Below, one piece after another: positions 23,480-32,982 of a stretch of DNA of 64,000 nucleotides. How positions within the stretch are numbered: the stretch's first letter is position 1; each line of letters starts with the position of its first letter. The position numbers were made by a program, and so were the translations under genes. The stretch is taken from NCBI GenBank assembly GCA_963786495.1, contig CAWAZL010000002.1, positions 62,001 through 126,000 of the forward strand, read 5' to 3'. A model generated the notes under the pieces. The model saw only the letters and a program-made list of their open reading frames with translations, made no database searches and was not told the DNA's origin. The stretch is from JALZKA01 sp963786495. GTDB taxonomy: Bacteria > Actinomycetota > Thermoleophilia > Solirubrobacterales > 70-9.

Positions 23480-24842
23480 TCAGAGCGGGCGGGCGGTGAT
23501 GACTGCCGCCGAGGTGGTGTCGGCCTCGAGGCGGAAGTCGTCGGAGACGGCAACTCCCGCCACCCAGGCGACGCGGTCGCCGCAGGTGACGACCGGAACG
23601 CGCGTGCGCTGCGAGCGCGGGACGCCGCGGTCGGCAAAAAGGTCGCCGAGGGTCTTCGTGCCGTCCATGCCGAGCGGGCGGATGCGGTCGCCCTCGAGCC
23701 AGGTACGCACATGCGAGCGGCTCGCCGAGCGCCGCAGCATCGAGCGTTGCCAGCTCCGGGCCGGCGGCCACGACGGGCGCGGGGTGAAGCTCTGCCCTGA
23801 CCTCCCACTCGCCGACCTGGCAGCGGCCGGGAAGGGTCAGAAGGCCCACCGACGGCTCGGGAGCGGCATCGAGCGGGTCCATCACGCGGAACGAAACGGT
23901 GCCCGACTCGCACAGCGCGCTGATCCCGCCGCCGATCTGGATCTCTCCACCCTCCGGCTCGGCGGCAAGGCGAGCGATCTCGGCCGCGCGGGAACGCCCG
24001 AGCGGAACCTGACGGCCGGCGGCGCGTTCGGCAAGTGAGCGGAGCGCGAGGCGCTGAAGGGCAGGCTCCCAGACGCGCAGGGCGCGGGCGTCGAGGCTGG
24101 TATCGGAAGCTCCGGTGCCGGCGCGCTCCAGCGCGTCGAACGCGACCCGCTCCAAAAGCGCCGCCTCCTCGCCCAACTCGGCCCGGGTCTCGGCGATGTT
24201 CCGCTCGGTCTCCGGGCTGAGCTCCGCGAGGGCCGGCAGGACCTCGGCGCGGATCCGATTGCGGGCGAAGGCGGGATCGAGGTTTGACTCATCGTCAGCG
24301 AAGGGCAGGCCGGCCGCGGCGGCCAGCGCACGGGTGTCCTCGCGCGAAAGGCTGAGCAGCGGGCGGATGACGCGGCCCGCTCGAGGGCTCATGCCCAAGA
24401 GCGCGCGGGAGCCCGGCGACTTCGCCAGGCGGTAGACGACGGTCTCGGCGACATCGGAGCGAGTGTGGCCGGTGGCGATCCAGGTCACGCCGAAGCGGGT
24501 GCGAAGGCGCTCGGCGGCGAGGTACCGGGCCGCACGGGCTGCCGCCTGAAGGTTCCCCGGGCCCAGGCCGGCTTTGCCGACGCGCTCGACGTGGAGGTCG
24601 ATTCGCAACGCGGCGCAGAGGCGGCGGGCGGTCTGCTCGTCTGATTTCGCGGCGTCGCGGAGGCCGTAGTTGACGTGGAGCGCGTGGATCCGCTCTGGGC
24701 CGACAATCTGCGCGAGGGCCGCGGCGGCGCAGGCCGAGTCGGCACCGCCCGAGACCATCACCACGCCGTCGGAGGTGGAATCGACGAGACCCGATGCCTC
24801 AGCGGCCTCCTTCATCCTCTCAAGCGCATTCCCCTTCGTCAC
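23480..24842 (-). CDS. tilS: tRNA(Ile)-lysidine synthetase TilS (frameshifted)
   Basis: TilS adds lysine to the wobble C of the isoleucine CAU tRNA and is essential in most bacteria. The P-loop is SGGADS at residues 31-36, followed by HALHVNYGLRDAA, the WIATGHTRSDVAETVVYRL segment and SNLDPAFARNRIRAEVLP. The C-terminal substrate-binding domain (RTWLEGDRIRPLGMDGTKTL, SQRTRVPVVTCGDRVAWVAG) is in a second frame; one indel near 23710 joins the two. The total is about 450 residues, as expected. It is the first gene of the tilS-hpt-ftsH run, with a strand-mate cyclase gene 60 bases upstream. Confidence 0.92.
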
Positions 24843-24902
24843 GAAAGGATCGTACGCCGGGCGACGGTCGAATCCTGCTTGGACAAGCCGGAAACTGGGG
24901 AA

Positions 24903-26092
24903 CTATTCGAGTGGCCGAGCCCTGACGGTGAACAGATCAATGGGCTCCGGGAAGCCCTTGAGCCCGACCTTGCCGATCGGCTCGAGTTCCAGATACTCGG
25001 AGCTCCCGATCGCGTCGGCCACGGCGCGCGTGATCATCACCTCGCCGCCGAGCGCGCGCGCGACTACCCGGTGGGTCAGGTTCACGTCGGTCCCGAAGTA
25101 GTCACCATCGCGGTAGACGGCGCGCCCCAGGTGGATGCCTACGCGCGGCTGAGGGCGCTCGTTGAAGAGGGCGAGGAACCCGACCGACCATTCGGTGAGC
25201 ATCACCGGGTCTGGCGAGACGATCATCACCTCGTCGCCGATGGTCTTGACGACAAGCGCCTCGGATGGCAGCGTTGCCTCCACGGTGTCGACGAAGCGCT
25301 CGACCAGGTCGAGGGCCTGCTCGTCGCCCTCCTCCTCAGTGAACCGGGTGAAGCCGGTGAGGTCGACGAAGCAGAACGTCATCGTTACCCGTCCGAGCTG
25401 GCGCGATCCGACGAGCTCGGTCTCCATGTGGCCGACGACGTCCTGCTCGGTGTAGAAGCGCAGGTAGCGGTTGTGGATGTAGGACATGAGCGGCGCTGCC
25501 GACGGGAAGAGGTCGCGCGCCAAGCCCTCCATCTCCTCGGCCATCTGGAGAGCGTCGACGCCCTCGGCGATCAGCGGTTCATGGACGAACAGGTGAAAGA
25601 GGCGCACCTCGGCCTCGGCGATCTTGCGGATCGACTGCGCGTAGACGCGGACGAGCTGAAGCAGTGCGACGAGCGGAAAGCCGGCATCCAGGACGCCGGC
25701 GATCCGCTTCATCGCGTCGACGTCCTGCTCGGTCAGCGTCCCTTCCACGCGCGGTGGGCGTACCGAGGAGGCCCATGATGCGCTCGATCAGGTCCTCTTC
25801 GAGGCCCGACATCTGGGCCGCCTGCTTCCGCGTGTACGACGCTCGGAACGCGGGATCAGGTCCTCGACGTAGCCGAACGCAGCCGCCCGTCGCGGGATGC
25901 CTGTCGCAAGTCGTTGAGCGAGTGGCCACGCTCGCGCATCCGGGCAACCACCCGCGCTTGCGCCGCGATCGCGCGAGTCCAGCGGCCCCGCTTGACCGGC
26001 AGGACCTTCGCGCTCACCCAGCGATTCAGGGTCGCCGTCGAGACGCCTGCGATGCGGGCGGCCTCGGCGATCGTGATCTCTTCGTCCGGCAC
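24903..26092 (-). CDS. MerR-type HTH fused to class III nucleotide cyclase (frameshifted)
   Basis: From a GTG at 26092 the protein begins with a MerR-like winged helix (ITIAEAARIAGVSTATLNRWV, RGHSLNDLRQASRDGRL). A linker helix region follows (ASYTRKQAAQMSGLEEDLIE), then a helical sensor-like region (GTLTEQDVDAMKRIAGVLDAGF to RYLRFYTEQDVV). It ends in an adenylate/guanylate cyclase catalytic domain with VTMTFCFVDLTGFTRFTEEE (metal-binding Asp), VVKTIGDEVMIVSPDP and VGIHLGRAVYRDGDYFGTDVN. Frame changes near 25870 and 25760 link the parts. It probably makes cAMP or cGMP under control of the N-terminal domains. If the fusion is real, about 395 residues result. Otherwise the cyclase could start at 25748. 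Confidence 0.75.
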
Positions 26093-26368
26093 CTGTCCGA
26101 TACTCGCAGGAGAGTCCAGGAGTTTGTGTGACGCGTTAGCTACATAGGACGACGGGATCGGAATGACCCCGTCGTCCGCGGGCTCTACGGCCCGCTAGGT
26201 CGGCCTACGGCGCCCGTTCCGAGCGTCTCGCGAGCGCTGTCTTATGAGTCCCAGTCGCCGGGGACTCCAAGGCAACGCCACTGCGGCCTCTTGCCTTTGT
26301 TGATGGGACCGACACTACGCCCGTCGGACGGCGAGAGTCAAGGGAAATTTCGTCTAGAACCTTTTCGT
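26093..26368. other. Intergenic region with two stem-loops
   Basis: No gene was recognised. GACGACGGG at 26148-26156 pairs with CCCGTCGTC at 26168-26176, and GAGTCCC at 26246-26252 pairs with GGGACTC at 26261-26267. Near the SCP2 stop the 10-mer TTTCGTCTAG occurs twice (26348-26357 and 26363-26372). The stretch is upstream of the cyclase gene and downstream of the SCP2-like gene, so the stems may be a terminator for the latter or a leader for the former. Confidence 0.5.
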
Positions 26369-26797
26369 CTAGGCCACGGCAAGATGCGGATGAAGCCGGG
26401 TGACCCAACTCCGGTACGGCTCGACGAGGAGCCGCAGCGCCGGCAGGTACACCAGCGCCGTCTTCAGGTCGCCGGAGCACCGGACCTGTCCCCTCGCAAT
26501 CGCGACCGGAAGGCTTGCTCGGCCCTGGAGGTAGGCGTTCGCGGTAGCCGAGTCCATGGAGAGCGTCAGCCCCGCCGCCGAGTCCTCTTCCTCCTCGGAC
26601 GCGAACGCCCAGGACAGGTGATGCATGCCCTCGTCGGATGCCCGGACCCGCAGGACCATGTCGAGGTCGGTCACCTCAAGGCGCACCTGAAGACCGGTTG
26701 CCTGAAGGACGGCCCCGCGGCGCTCGTCGACGTCCAGTTCGGCGAGGACGTGCTCCATCAACTCACGCAGCTCGTCCGCTCCGACACTTTCAGTCAT
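26369..26797 (-). CDS. SCP2 sterol-binding-like protein
   Basis: The 142-residue protein has an acidic, helical N-terminus and then a pattern of the SCP2 lipid-binding fold. LTLSMDSATANAYLQGRASL is followed by PVAIARGQVRCSGDLKTAL and LPALRLLVEPYRSW, close to the usual strand-helix-strand ending in which a Gly-x-x-x-x-x-Gly-Asp turn precedes the last helices. It probably carries a hydrophobic ligand; no catalytic residue was seen. It lies just downstream (minus strand) of the acyltransferase and SDR genes, 12 bases after the acyltransferase stop in coordinate terms but upstream in sequence order of transcription, so a lipid-related role is plausible. Confidence 0.65.
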   Translation of the reverse strand: MTESVGADELRELMEHVLAELDVDERRGAVLQATGLQVRLEVTDLDMVLRVRASDEGMHHLSWAFASEEEEDSAAGLTLSMDSATANAYLQGRASLPVAIARGQVRCSGDLKTALVYLPALRLLVEPYRSWVTRLHPHLAVA

Positions 26798-26809
26798 GTG
26801 AGTTATGTA

Positions 26810-27784
26810 TCAGAGAAATGCGCCTCCGCGGGCCACCAGGTTCTCGTAGATCTTCGCCTGGATCGTCTCGCGCACCTGCTCTGAGATGTCGAAGACGAGC
26901 CCGCGATCATCGGCGGCCTCGGGCGAGTGCTCGGAGAGATCGATCGGATCGCAGAACTCGATCCGCCACTTCGACGGTAGGGGCACGAGCCCGAGCGGAC
27001 CGAGGAGCGGGAACGTGGGAGTGATCGGGAAGAAGGGGGCGCCGACCGCGCGAGCGACCGCCGGAGCATCCGCGACCTTGGGATAGATCTCTTCGGAGCC
27101 GACGACCGCGACGGGGACGATCGGCGACCCCGTTCGAAGCGCGACCTCGACGAAGCCGCCACGGCCGAAGCGCTGGAGCCTGTAGCGCTCGGAGAACGGC
27201 TTGCCGGTTCCCTTCACCCCCTCCGGGAAGACCATCACCAGCTCGTCGCGCTCGAGCAGCGCCTTCGCGTTGTGGGGCGAGGCGGGAACTCCACCCACCC
27301 GGCGCATGAACCCGGAGAGGAACGGGAGGACGAACGCCCAGTCGAGGACCATGAACCGCGGCCACCTCGGCAGCGGGTGCTCGCGCATCACCGCCATCGT
27401 CATCATCGAAGCGTCGAAGGGGAACAGCGAGCCGGCGTGGTTCGCGACCATGAGGCCACGACCGTGGGCCGGAACGTTCCTGACGCCTTCGACGTCGACC
27501 CGCCACCAGATGTCATAGAGGAAGCGAAACAGCGGAAACACTGCCTCGGCGAAGTCCTCGTCGAAGCCCCACTCGTCCTCGGAGTAGTCGCCGCGGAGGC
27601 GCCGCAAGATGGTTTCAACGGCTTCGCCGACAACTTTGGGAAGCGAGCTGACGGCGTCGCCGGCGGCCGTGACGGGGTCGGCGCCCGCCTCGACGCCGGA
27701 CCGAACCTCATGCAGGAAGCGCGCGAGTGCCTCGGAGTCCTCGCCGGTGACGCCGGTCTTGGGCCGGCCCTCCTCGGCGCTCAT
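26810..27784 (-). CDS. Lysophospholipid acyltransferase family protein
   Basis: The roughly 324-residue protein begins MSAEEGRPK at 27784. After a helical, acidic N-terminus it shows the PlsC-like pattern RGLMVANHAGSLFPFDASMM (catalytic His with downstream Asp), then ERDELVMVFPEGVKGTGKPF (motif III, FPEG) and GSPIVPVAVVGSEEI (motif IV). It probably acylates a lysophospholipid or glycerol phosphate at the membrane. The start overlaps the SDR stop as ATGA, so both are translated from one message. The SDR gene runs into this frame only because of an indel, which hides the boundary. Confidence 0.88.
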   Translation of the reverse strand: MSAEEGRPKTGVTGEDSEALARFLHEVRSGVEAGADPVTAAGDAVSSLPKVVGEAVETILRRLRGDYSEDEWGFDEDFAEAVFPLFRFLYDIWWRVDVEGVRNVPAHGRGLMVANHAGSLFPFDASMMTMAVMREHPLPRWPRFMVLDWAFVLPFLSGFMRRVGGVPASPHNAKALLERDELVMVFPEGVKGTGKPFSERYRLQRFGRGGFVEVALRTGSPIVPVAVVGSEEIYPKVADAPAVARAVGAPFFPITPTFPLLGPLGLVPLPSKWRIEFCDPIDLSEHSPEAADDRGLVFDISEQVRETIQAKIYENLVARGGAFL

Positions 27785-28810
27785 CGCCCGGATCCCGCGA
27801 GGCGTGCCAGGGCAGCGCCGGGGTGGAGCGGCGGTCCAATCCGGCGGCCGTCGAGGCGCATCATCAGCTCGCGGGCCGTCTCGACGGCGTTGAGCTTCGG
27901 CTGGAAGCCGAGCTCCCGGCGCATGCGGCCGTTGTCGACGCCTCGGCCGTACCGGAGTAGGCGCACGGCGTCGCCGACCAGGGGTCCGGCGCCAAGGCGC
28001 CCGCCGAGCCGCTCGAGCGCCGGGCCGAAGAGCGGATGGGGGATCGGCAGGGAAGGACGCCCGCCCATCCGCAGGATCCGGCTGAGGGACAGGGCACCGG
28101 ACGGCGCGATGTTGACCGGGCCGCGGATCGTCGCTCCAAACCGCCGCCTCCAGCGCGCCGGCCGCGTCATCCGCGTCGAGAAGCTGGAGCCGCGGGTCAT
28201 AACCCAGCTGGGTCGGCACGACCGGAAGACTGAAGTAACGGACCAGAGGCGCATCCAGGTCCGCGCCGATCTCCGGCTGGAACCGCAGCATGCAGCTCGA
28301 GATCTCAGGGTGGCGCCGCGCGTAGTTCTCGAAGTAGCCCTCGAGCTCTGAGACGTCGCGCTGGAAGCGGGTCCGGAGCGGCATCTCGCCCGCCAGTTCT
28401 TCCGGGAAGAACAGCGGCGCCGCTCCCTCGCAGCCGTAGATCGCAGCGGATCCGCGCACGACGACCCGCTCGAGCGTTGGGGTCCGCTCGCAGGCAGCCA
28501 GCAGCTGGAGCGTGCCAATGACGTTGAAGTCGTGGAGCGAGCGCGCGGGCTTGCCAGGCTCCGGGTACCAAAGGATCCCGCAGTGGACGACCGTGTCCAC
28601 CTCTGTCGAGGGCAGAAGACGGGAGATGAGCGCGCCCCGCAGGTCGGCTTCGATGAAGTCGACGTCGCCTAGATCGCCTGTGGGTGGGCGAGTGTCGATG
28701 CCGACTACGTAGGAGACCCGTTCGTCGCGCGCAAGCTTGCGCGCAATCTCAGTGCCCCAATGCCCTGAAACGCCCGTGATCGCGACCCGGCGCCCTCCTT
28801 CAGAATCCAC
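27781..28810 (-). CDS. NAD-dependent epimerase/dehydratase (extended SDR), frameshifted
   Basis: From a GTG at 28810 the protein has a Rossmann start (VAITGVSGHWGTEIARKL, GxxGxxG-type), then GIDTRPPTGDLGDVDFIEAD, DTVVHCGILWYPEPGK and ERVVVRGSAAIYG. The SDR Tyr-x-x-x-Lys is weak or altered here (the EGYFENYARR region). The C-terminal part (PVNIAPSGALSLSRILRMGG, NGRMRRELGFQPKLNAVETA) is in another frame, joined by one indel near 28130. Length is about 340 residues. The start abuts the TAG of the upstream coiled-coil gene directly, and the end overlaps the acyltransferase start. It is probably an atypical SDR in lipid or polyisoprenoid metabolism. Confidence 0.82.
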
Positions 28811-29221
28811 CTAACCCTCAGCTTTAGGTTGAGCTTTGTCACTTTCCGGGCCCTGGTCGCGGCCCGCCGGCGCCTGAGCCGCCTTGAGCCGCTCCTCGAC
28901 CGACGCGAGTCGTTTTTCGAGGCCGTCGAGCTGCGATCTGAGCTCTCCCGTCGCCTCCAGGCCCCGCCTTGAAAGGGCGTCCCTGGCTTCCTGTCCCAGC
29001 CGCGAGATCTCGGCCCCAGCCTCTTGAGAACGACGCGCCAGCTCGTCCCGCGCGTCCTGCCCCCGCTTGGAGATCTCGCCGACGAGCTCGCCCGCCCGCT
29101 CGCGGGTCTGACCGGCCGCCGGCGCGGTGGCTGCAAGGGTGCGCTCGATCGCTGCGCGGAGCGCGTCTGCGACGCCTCCGTCATCGCCCTCTGGGGTCTT
29201 GTCCGGCTCCTCGGATGCCAT
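28811..29221 (-). CDS. Predicted coiled-coil protein (phasin-like)
   Basis: The 136-residue hydrophilic protein is rich in Ala, Glu, Arg and Gln. A near-repeat appears three times: ISKRGQDARDELARRSQE, ISRLGQEARDALSRRGLE, and LRSQLDGLEKRLASVEERLK. Heptads are clear from about residue 45 to 115, so it should form a long helix or coiled coil. No enzymatic motif is present. It shares its general style with the small gene at 29929-30255, and the two flank a plus-strand phosphorylase-like gene. They may be paralogous structural proteins, perhaps binding a surface such as a storage granule or membrane; this is inference. Confidence 0.6.
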   Translation of the reverse strand: MASEEPDKTPEGDDGGVADALRAAIERTLAATAPAAGQTRERAGELVGEISKRGQDARDELARRSQEAGAEISRLGQEARDALSRRGLEATGELRSQLDGLEKRLASVEERLKAAQAPAGRDQGPESDKAQPKAEG

Positions 29222-29263
29222 GGGGGCAGCTTACGGTTTCTTACGCGCTTGAATGGGTGCGCG

Positions 29264-29944
29264 ATGCGCACATATATAGACCCGACCGCGCCCATCGCCG
29301 CCGACGCATTGGTGGTTGACGACCCCAAGGTGGCGATGGACATGGCCGTCGCCATCACGGAGTCACCACGAATGAGCAACCTCGCACACGGCCTCTGGGG
29401 CTACCACGGGACAACGCCGGGCGGGACTGATTTGACGATTCAGTCGCTTGGAATCGGCGGCCCCAGCGCCGCGGTCGTCATGGCCGATCTGGCCGATTTG
29501 GGCGTATCCAGGGCGATTCGCATCGGATTTTGCATCGCCCGCGGGGGCGGCCTCGAGCGCGGTTCGAGCCTTGTCGCCACCGCATTCGAGCCGGGGGACG
29601 GCGCTTCGATCGCCCTCTCAGGCGGGGGCCCGCTCAAGCCCGATCCCGGGCTCACCGAGGCGCTTCTTCACGGGGCCGGCGACCCGGGCACGGGGACCGT
29701 GCGGTCGGTCGACGTCCTCTCAGAGGCGGCCGAAACGGGTGACAACGAGGTGGCTTACGACCTGAGTTCCGCTGCCTTCGCGGCCGCTGCCGCCAAGGGC
29801 GGAATCGACTGCGCCTGCGCCCTCGTGGTCGCCGGCGTTAAGGACGGCCCTGTGCTGGAGCGCGAGGCCCTTGACGAGGCGTTGATCGGCTTGGGTACGC
29901 GTGCGGCGGCCGCGCTGGGCGCCGTCCCTCAGGCTTCTGGCTGA
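29264..29944 (+). CDS. Nucleoside phosphorylase (NP-I/PNP-UDP) family protein
   Basis: The 226-residue product matches the NP-I phosphorylase pattern. GLWGYHGTTPGGTDLTIQSL is followed by GIGGPSAAVVMADLADLG, the signature Gly-Gly-Pro-Ser-Ala loop that binds phosphate and ribose, then VSRAIRIGFCIARGGGL where most members have an Arg-x-Gly-Thr-Cys-Gly turn. EAAETGDNEVAYDLSSAAF resembles the segment that contacts the ribose, although the usual Glu-Met-Glu is not seen. It may cleave purine or pyrimidine nucleosides, or have lost activity. The start is an ATG at 29264 without a clear Shine-Dalgarno site. Confidence 0.7.
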   Translation: MRTYIDPTAPIAADALVVDDPKVAMDMAVAITESPRMSNLAHGLWGYHGTTPGGTDLTIQSLGIGGPSAAVVMADLADLGVSRAIRIGFCIARGGGLERGSSLVATAFEPGDGASIALSGGGPLKPDPGLTEALLHGAGDPGTGTVRSVDVLSEAAETGDNEVAYDLSSAAFAAAAAKGGIDCACALVVAGVKDGPVLEREALDEALIGLGTRAAAALGAVPQASG

Positions 29945-30255
29945 GGAGCGGATGCGGCTTCGTCGCTCTTTTTGAGCGCTGCGACGTCGTCACGAAGCTG
30001 GTCGATGGAGTCCTCCATCGCCTCGAGGCGGGACGCGAAAGAACGAAGCCTCAGCTCGAGCCGCTCGAAGTCAGAGCTCGACGCGAGGTTGAGGGCTCCG
30101 ATCGCCTGGCGCTGGGCTACCGCAGCCTTCTCTCCGGCCCCCAAGGCCCGCGCTACGGCGCCGCCCACAAGGGGGTTTTCTGCGATGGCCTGCGCCAGCT
30201 CGGTGAGCGCCTCCTCGCCGCGCGCGCGGATGCCGCTGTCGTCCTCTTCGGTCAA
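29929..30255 (-). CDS. Small coiled-coil protein
   Basis: The 108-residue protein reads from a TTG at 30255. After an acidic start comes LTELAQAIAENPLVGGAVARALGAGEKAAVAQ, then a heptad region RLELRLRSFASRLEAMEDSI and RDDVAALKK. The Ala-rich middle with a short Gly-Gly break and the C-terminal coiled coil recall phasin or apolipoprotein-like helices and the gene at 28811. It is convergent with the phosphorylase-like gene, overlapping by 16 bases. No function can be assigned. Confidence 0.55.
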   Translation of the reverse strand: MTEEDDSGIRARGEEALTELAQAIAENPLVGGAVARALGAGEKAAVAQRQAIGALNLASSSDFERLELRLRSFASRLEAMEDSIDQLRDDVAALKKSDEAASAPQPEA

Positions 30256-30496
30256 CCTTGGGAAAACTTACGGCACCGGGCTTCAAGCATGCCTGTCGAG
30301 GTGCCGATGGGAACCCGAGTTGGCTTCATGTGAAAACAACACGTTCCGGGTACACCCTGCGGTAGGTTTCGCATGCGTACGTTGGTCATTGCACATTCCG
30401 GGCCGAACAGGTAGCGTCCTCGAAGCCCATGTGCAGGCCGGAACGGAATTGAATCCTGCGCGGCGGGCCGGGTAGAGAGAGACAAAGATCCAAACC
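30256..30496. other. Intergenic region before the peptidoglycan hydrolase gene
   Basis: No open frame with a recognisable product was found in these 241 bases. A purine-rich GAGAGAGA just before the GTG at 30497 can act as ribosome site. The cyclic-di-AMP riboswitch that often precedes cell-wall hydrolase genes in actinobacteria was looked for and its conserved blocks were not seen. TTGAAT near 30446 with GTAGAG 17 bases later is a weak promoter candidate. Confidence 0.4.
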
Positions 30497-32972
30497 GTGA
30501 AGAGGCAGTTTCAACTTGTCGTAGCCCTCGCCCTTTTCGGGATCACTGTCCTGGCCGCAAACGCGACCGCCGGCGGCATCAACCTGGGCAACGGCCAGGG
30601 CGGCGTGAACATCGACCTGGGCGACGGGTCGAGCCTTCCCTCGATCACCTTGCCGGTGTGCTCAAACCTGAAGGACGACGACGGCGACGGCAGGCTCGAC
30701 CTGCTCGATCCAGGCTGCTCGGGCCCTGGCGACGGCGACGAGACCGACCCGGCGCCTCCCCCCACGGAGCCCCCTGTCGATCCTGACGTCCCGCCCGTCG
30801 ACGGTGGCGGCAACGGCGGTGGGGGCAACGGCGGTGACGACGGCGAGGACGGCGACGAGTTCGGCGAGGTCCCCGGCCAGTCCGGGCAAGGGAACGGCGG
30901 CGGCGGCAAGGGCGGGGGTCAAGCGGACGACCCTAAACCTGGGGATGAGGGTGAGAGTGATCCGGAGGAACCGCTCGATCCCCCCGGTGACAGAAATCCG
31001 GACGGCACCCCGAGCAACACCAACCCGACCGTCACCATCGCGGACTACGGCGCTGCTCCGATCGGCGTCCCCAACTTCGTCATCGACCAGTTCACGATCC
31101 CGCCGTTCCTCCTTCCGATCTATCAGGCCTGCGGGACCCAGTACGGCGTGCCGTGGGAAGTGCTTGCGTCCATCAACCGCATCGAGACGGCCTTCGGCAC
31201 CAACCTGAACGTCTCGTCGGCAGGCGCCCTGGGCTGGATGCAGTTCATTCCCTCCAGCTGGGAGGCATATGGCGTCGACGCCAACAACGACGGCCGGAAG
31301 GACCCGTACAACCCCGTCGACGCGATCTGCGCCGCCGCGAACTACCTCGACGCCGCAGGTGCGCTCTGAGGACCTCGCCACTGCGATCTTCGCCTACAAC
31401 CACGCCGACTGGTACGTCGACGAGGTCCTCCTCTACGCCCGCCAGTACGGCAAGATCCCGGACGATCTCGTCGGCTCGCTCACCGGCCTGACCGAAGGCG
31501 CACACTTCCCGGTCGCCGCCAAGTCCCGATACGCGGACGACATCTCCGAGCGTGAGGCGCTGGAGCGGGCGACGCCGAAGAAGGGATCGTCCGGCAACGC
31601 CGCCGATGTGATCTCGAGCTCCCCCACGCAGCGCGGCATCAACATCTACAGCCGCGAGGGCGCACCGGTCGTCGCGGTCAATGACGGCGTGATCAAGCGG
31701 ATGGGCAAGTCGAAGCGGCTTGGCAAGTACATCGTCTTGGAAGACGCCTACGGAAACCGGTTCACGTACGCCGAGCTTGGCGAGGTGGCCGAGGCTTACC
31801 CGGTCCCCAAGCAGCGCAAGAACCCGATGCGCGACCTCTTTGTCGAGACCGAGGAGAAGCCCTCTGAGCCCGCCTCGGCCGGCAAGCAGGCGAAGGGCGA
31901 AGGCCGAGAACAAGGCCAAATCTGAGAAGGACGCCTCCGGGCCGGCCAACACCGAAGATTCACGCACCGCGCCTCTTCGCCTTCCCTGAGCGCGCCGCCA
32001 ATTCAGAGCAGGCGAGTCTCACCGGCCAGATCGACGAGCTCCTGAACCGCCGGATGCCCGCCTACGACGGCGTCAAGTCTTACTTCTCGAGCGTCCTGCG
32101 CTACGACGAGGACAAGATGGACCTCGCGCAGCTCGAGAAGGGCTCGAAGGTCGTCGCCGGCACGGTCCTCGGCCGGGTAGGCAAGACGTCAGAGCTTGCC
32201 CCGCACCTCCACTTCGAAATCCGCCCGACTGGCCGCGGCGCCCCCAAGATCGATCCAAAGCCCATCCTCGACGGCTGGAAGCTCCTCGAGGCGACCGCGA
32301 TCTACCGCGCGGCGGGCAAGAACCCGTTCGCCGGCACGGGCGTGACGACCGGCCAGGTCCTGCTCATGTCGAAGGAGCAGCTGATCAAGCGCGTTCTCGT
32401 CAACAACCGCCTGGAGCTCTCCTCGTGCGATCTCAACTACGTGCGGGGCGGCCAGATCGACCGGCGCATCCTCGCCGCGATGGAGTACCTGACGGCGCGC
32501 GGCTATCGCCTGACCGTCACGTCGATGCTCTGCGGACGCGAGACCAGCATCACGACCTCGGGCAACGTCTCCAACCACTCTTACGGCGGTGCCATCGACA
32601 TCGCTCAGATCAACGGCATCCCGGTCCTGGGCAACCAGGGCCCGGGCACCGTCGCCGAAGCGCTCGTGCGTGACACGCTGCAGCTCCAGGGCACCATGGA
32701 TCCTGACGAGGTGATCTCGCTGATGAGCTTCGGAGGACCATCCTTCGCGATGGGCGACCACCACGACCACGTGCACATCGGCTACCGGCCCACCTCAGGC
32801 GCGGCCTCGTCCCTGGACAAGCAGTTCGTCCAGCTCTTCAAGCCCGAGCAGTGGGAGCGCCTGATCGAGCCAGATCGGCCAGATCGACAACCCGACGGTC
32901 CCGACGAAGCCGTCGAAGTACTCGCTGCCGGCGAAGAAGCACCGCGCTTCTGCTGCCCACGTCGGCGAGTAG
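30497..32972 (+). CDS. Modular peptidoglycan hydrolase: SLT + M23 + M15-like domains (frameshifted)
   Basis: The protein starts at a GTG. A signal peptide is followed by a calcium-type acidic motif (CSNLKDDDGDGRLDLLDPGC) and a long Gly/Asp/Pro linker. Next is a lytic transglycosylase domain with catalytic Glu about 230 in NRIETAFG, then SSAGALGWMQFIPSSW. An M23 (LytM-type) domain follows (GINIYSREGAPVVAVNDG, and HLHFEIRP near 32210). Last is a VanY/M15-type domain with SNHSYGGAIDI and HDHVHIGYRP, giving His, Asp and His ligands. Indels near 31365, 31905, 31975 and 32880 must be repaired. The total is about 825 residues. The enzyme would cut both glycan and peptide bonds outside the cell, perhaps in division or spore/cell-wall remodelling. 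Confidence 0.82.
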
Positions 32973-32982
32973 CGGAGCGCTG

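Noticed and set aside
30256..30496. Cyclic-di-AMP (ydaO-type) riboswitch before the cell-wall hydrolase
   Set aside because: The region is in the right place, but the conserved sequence blocks of the ydaO motif were not found.
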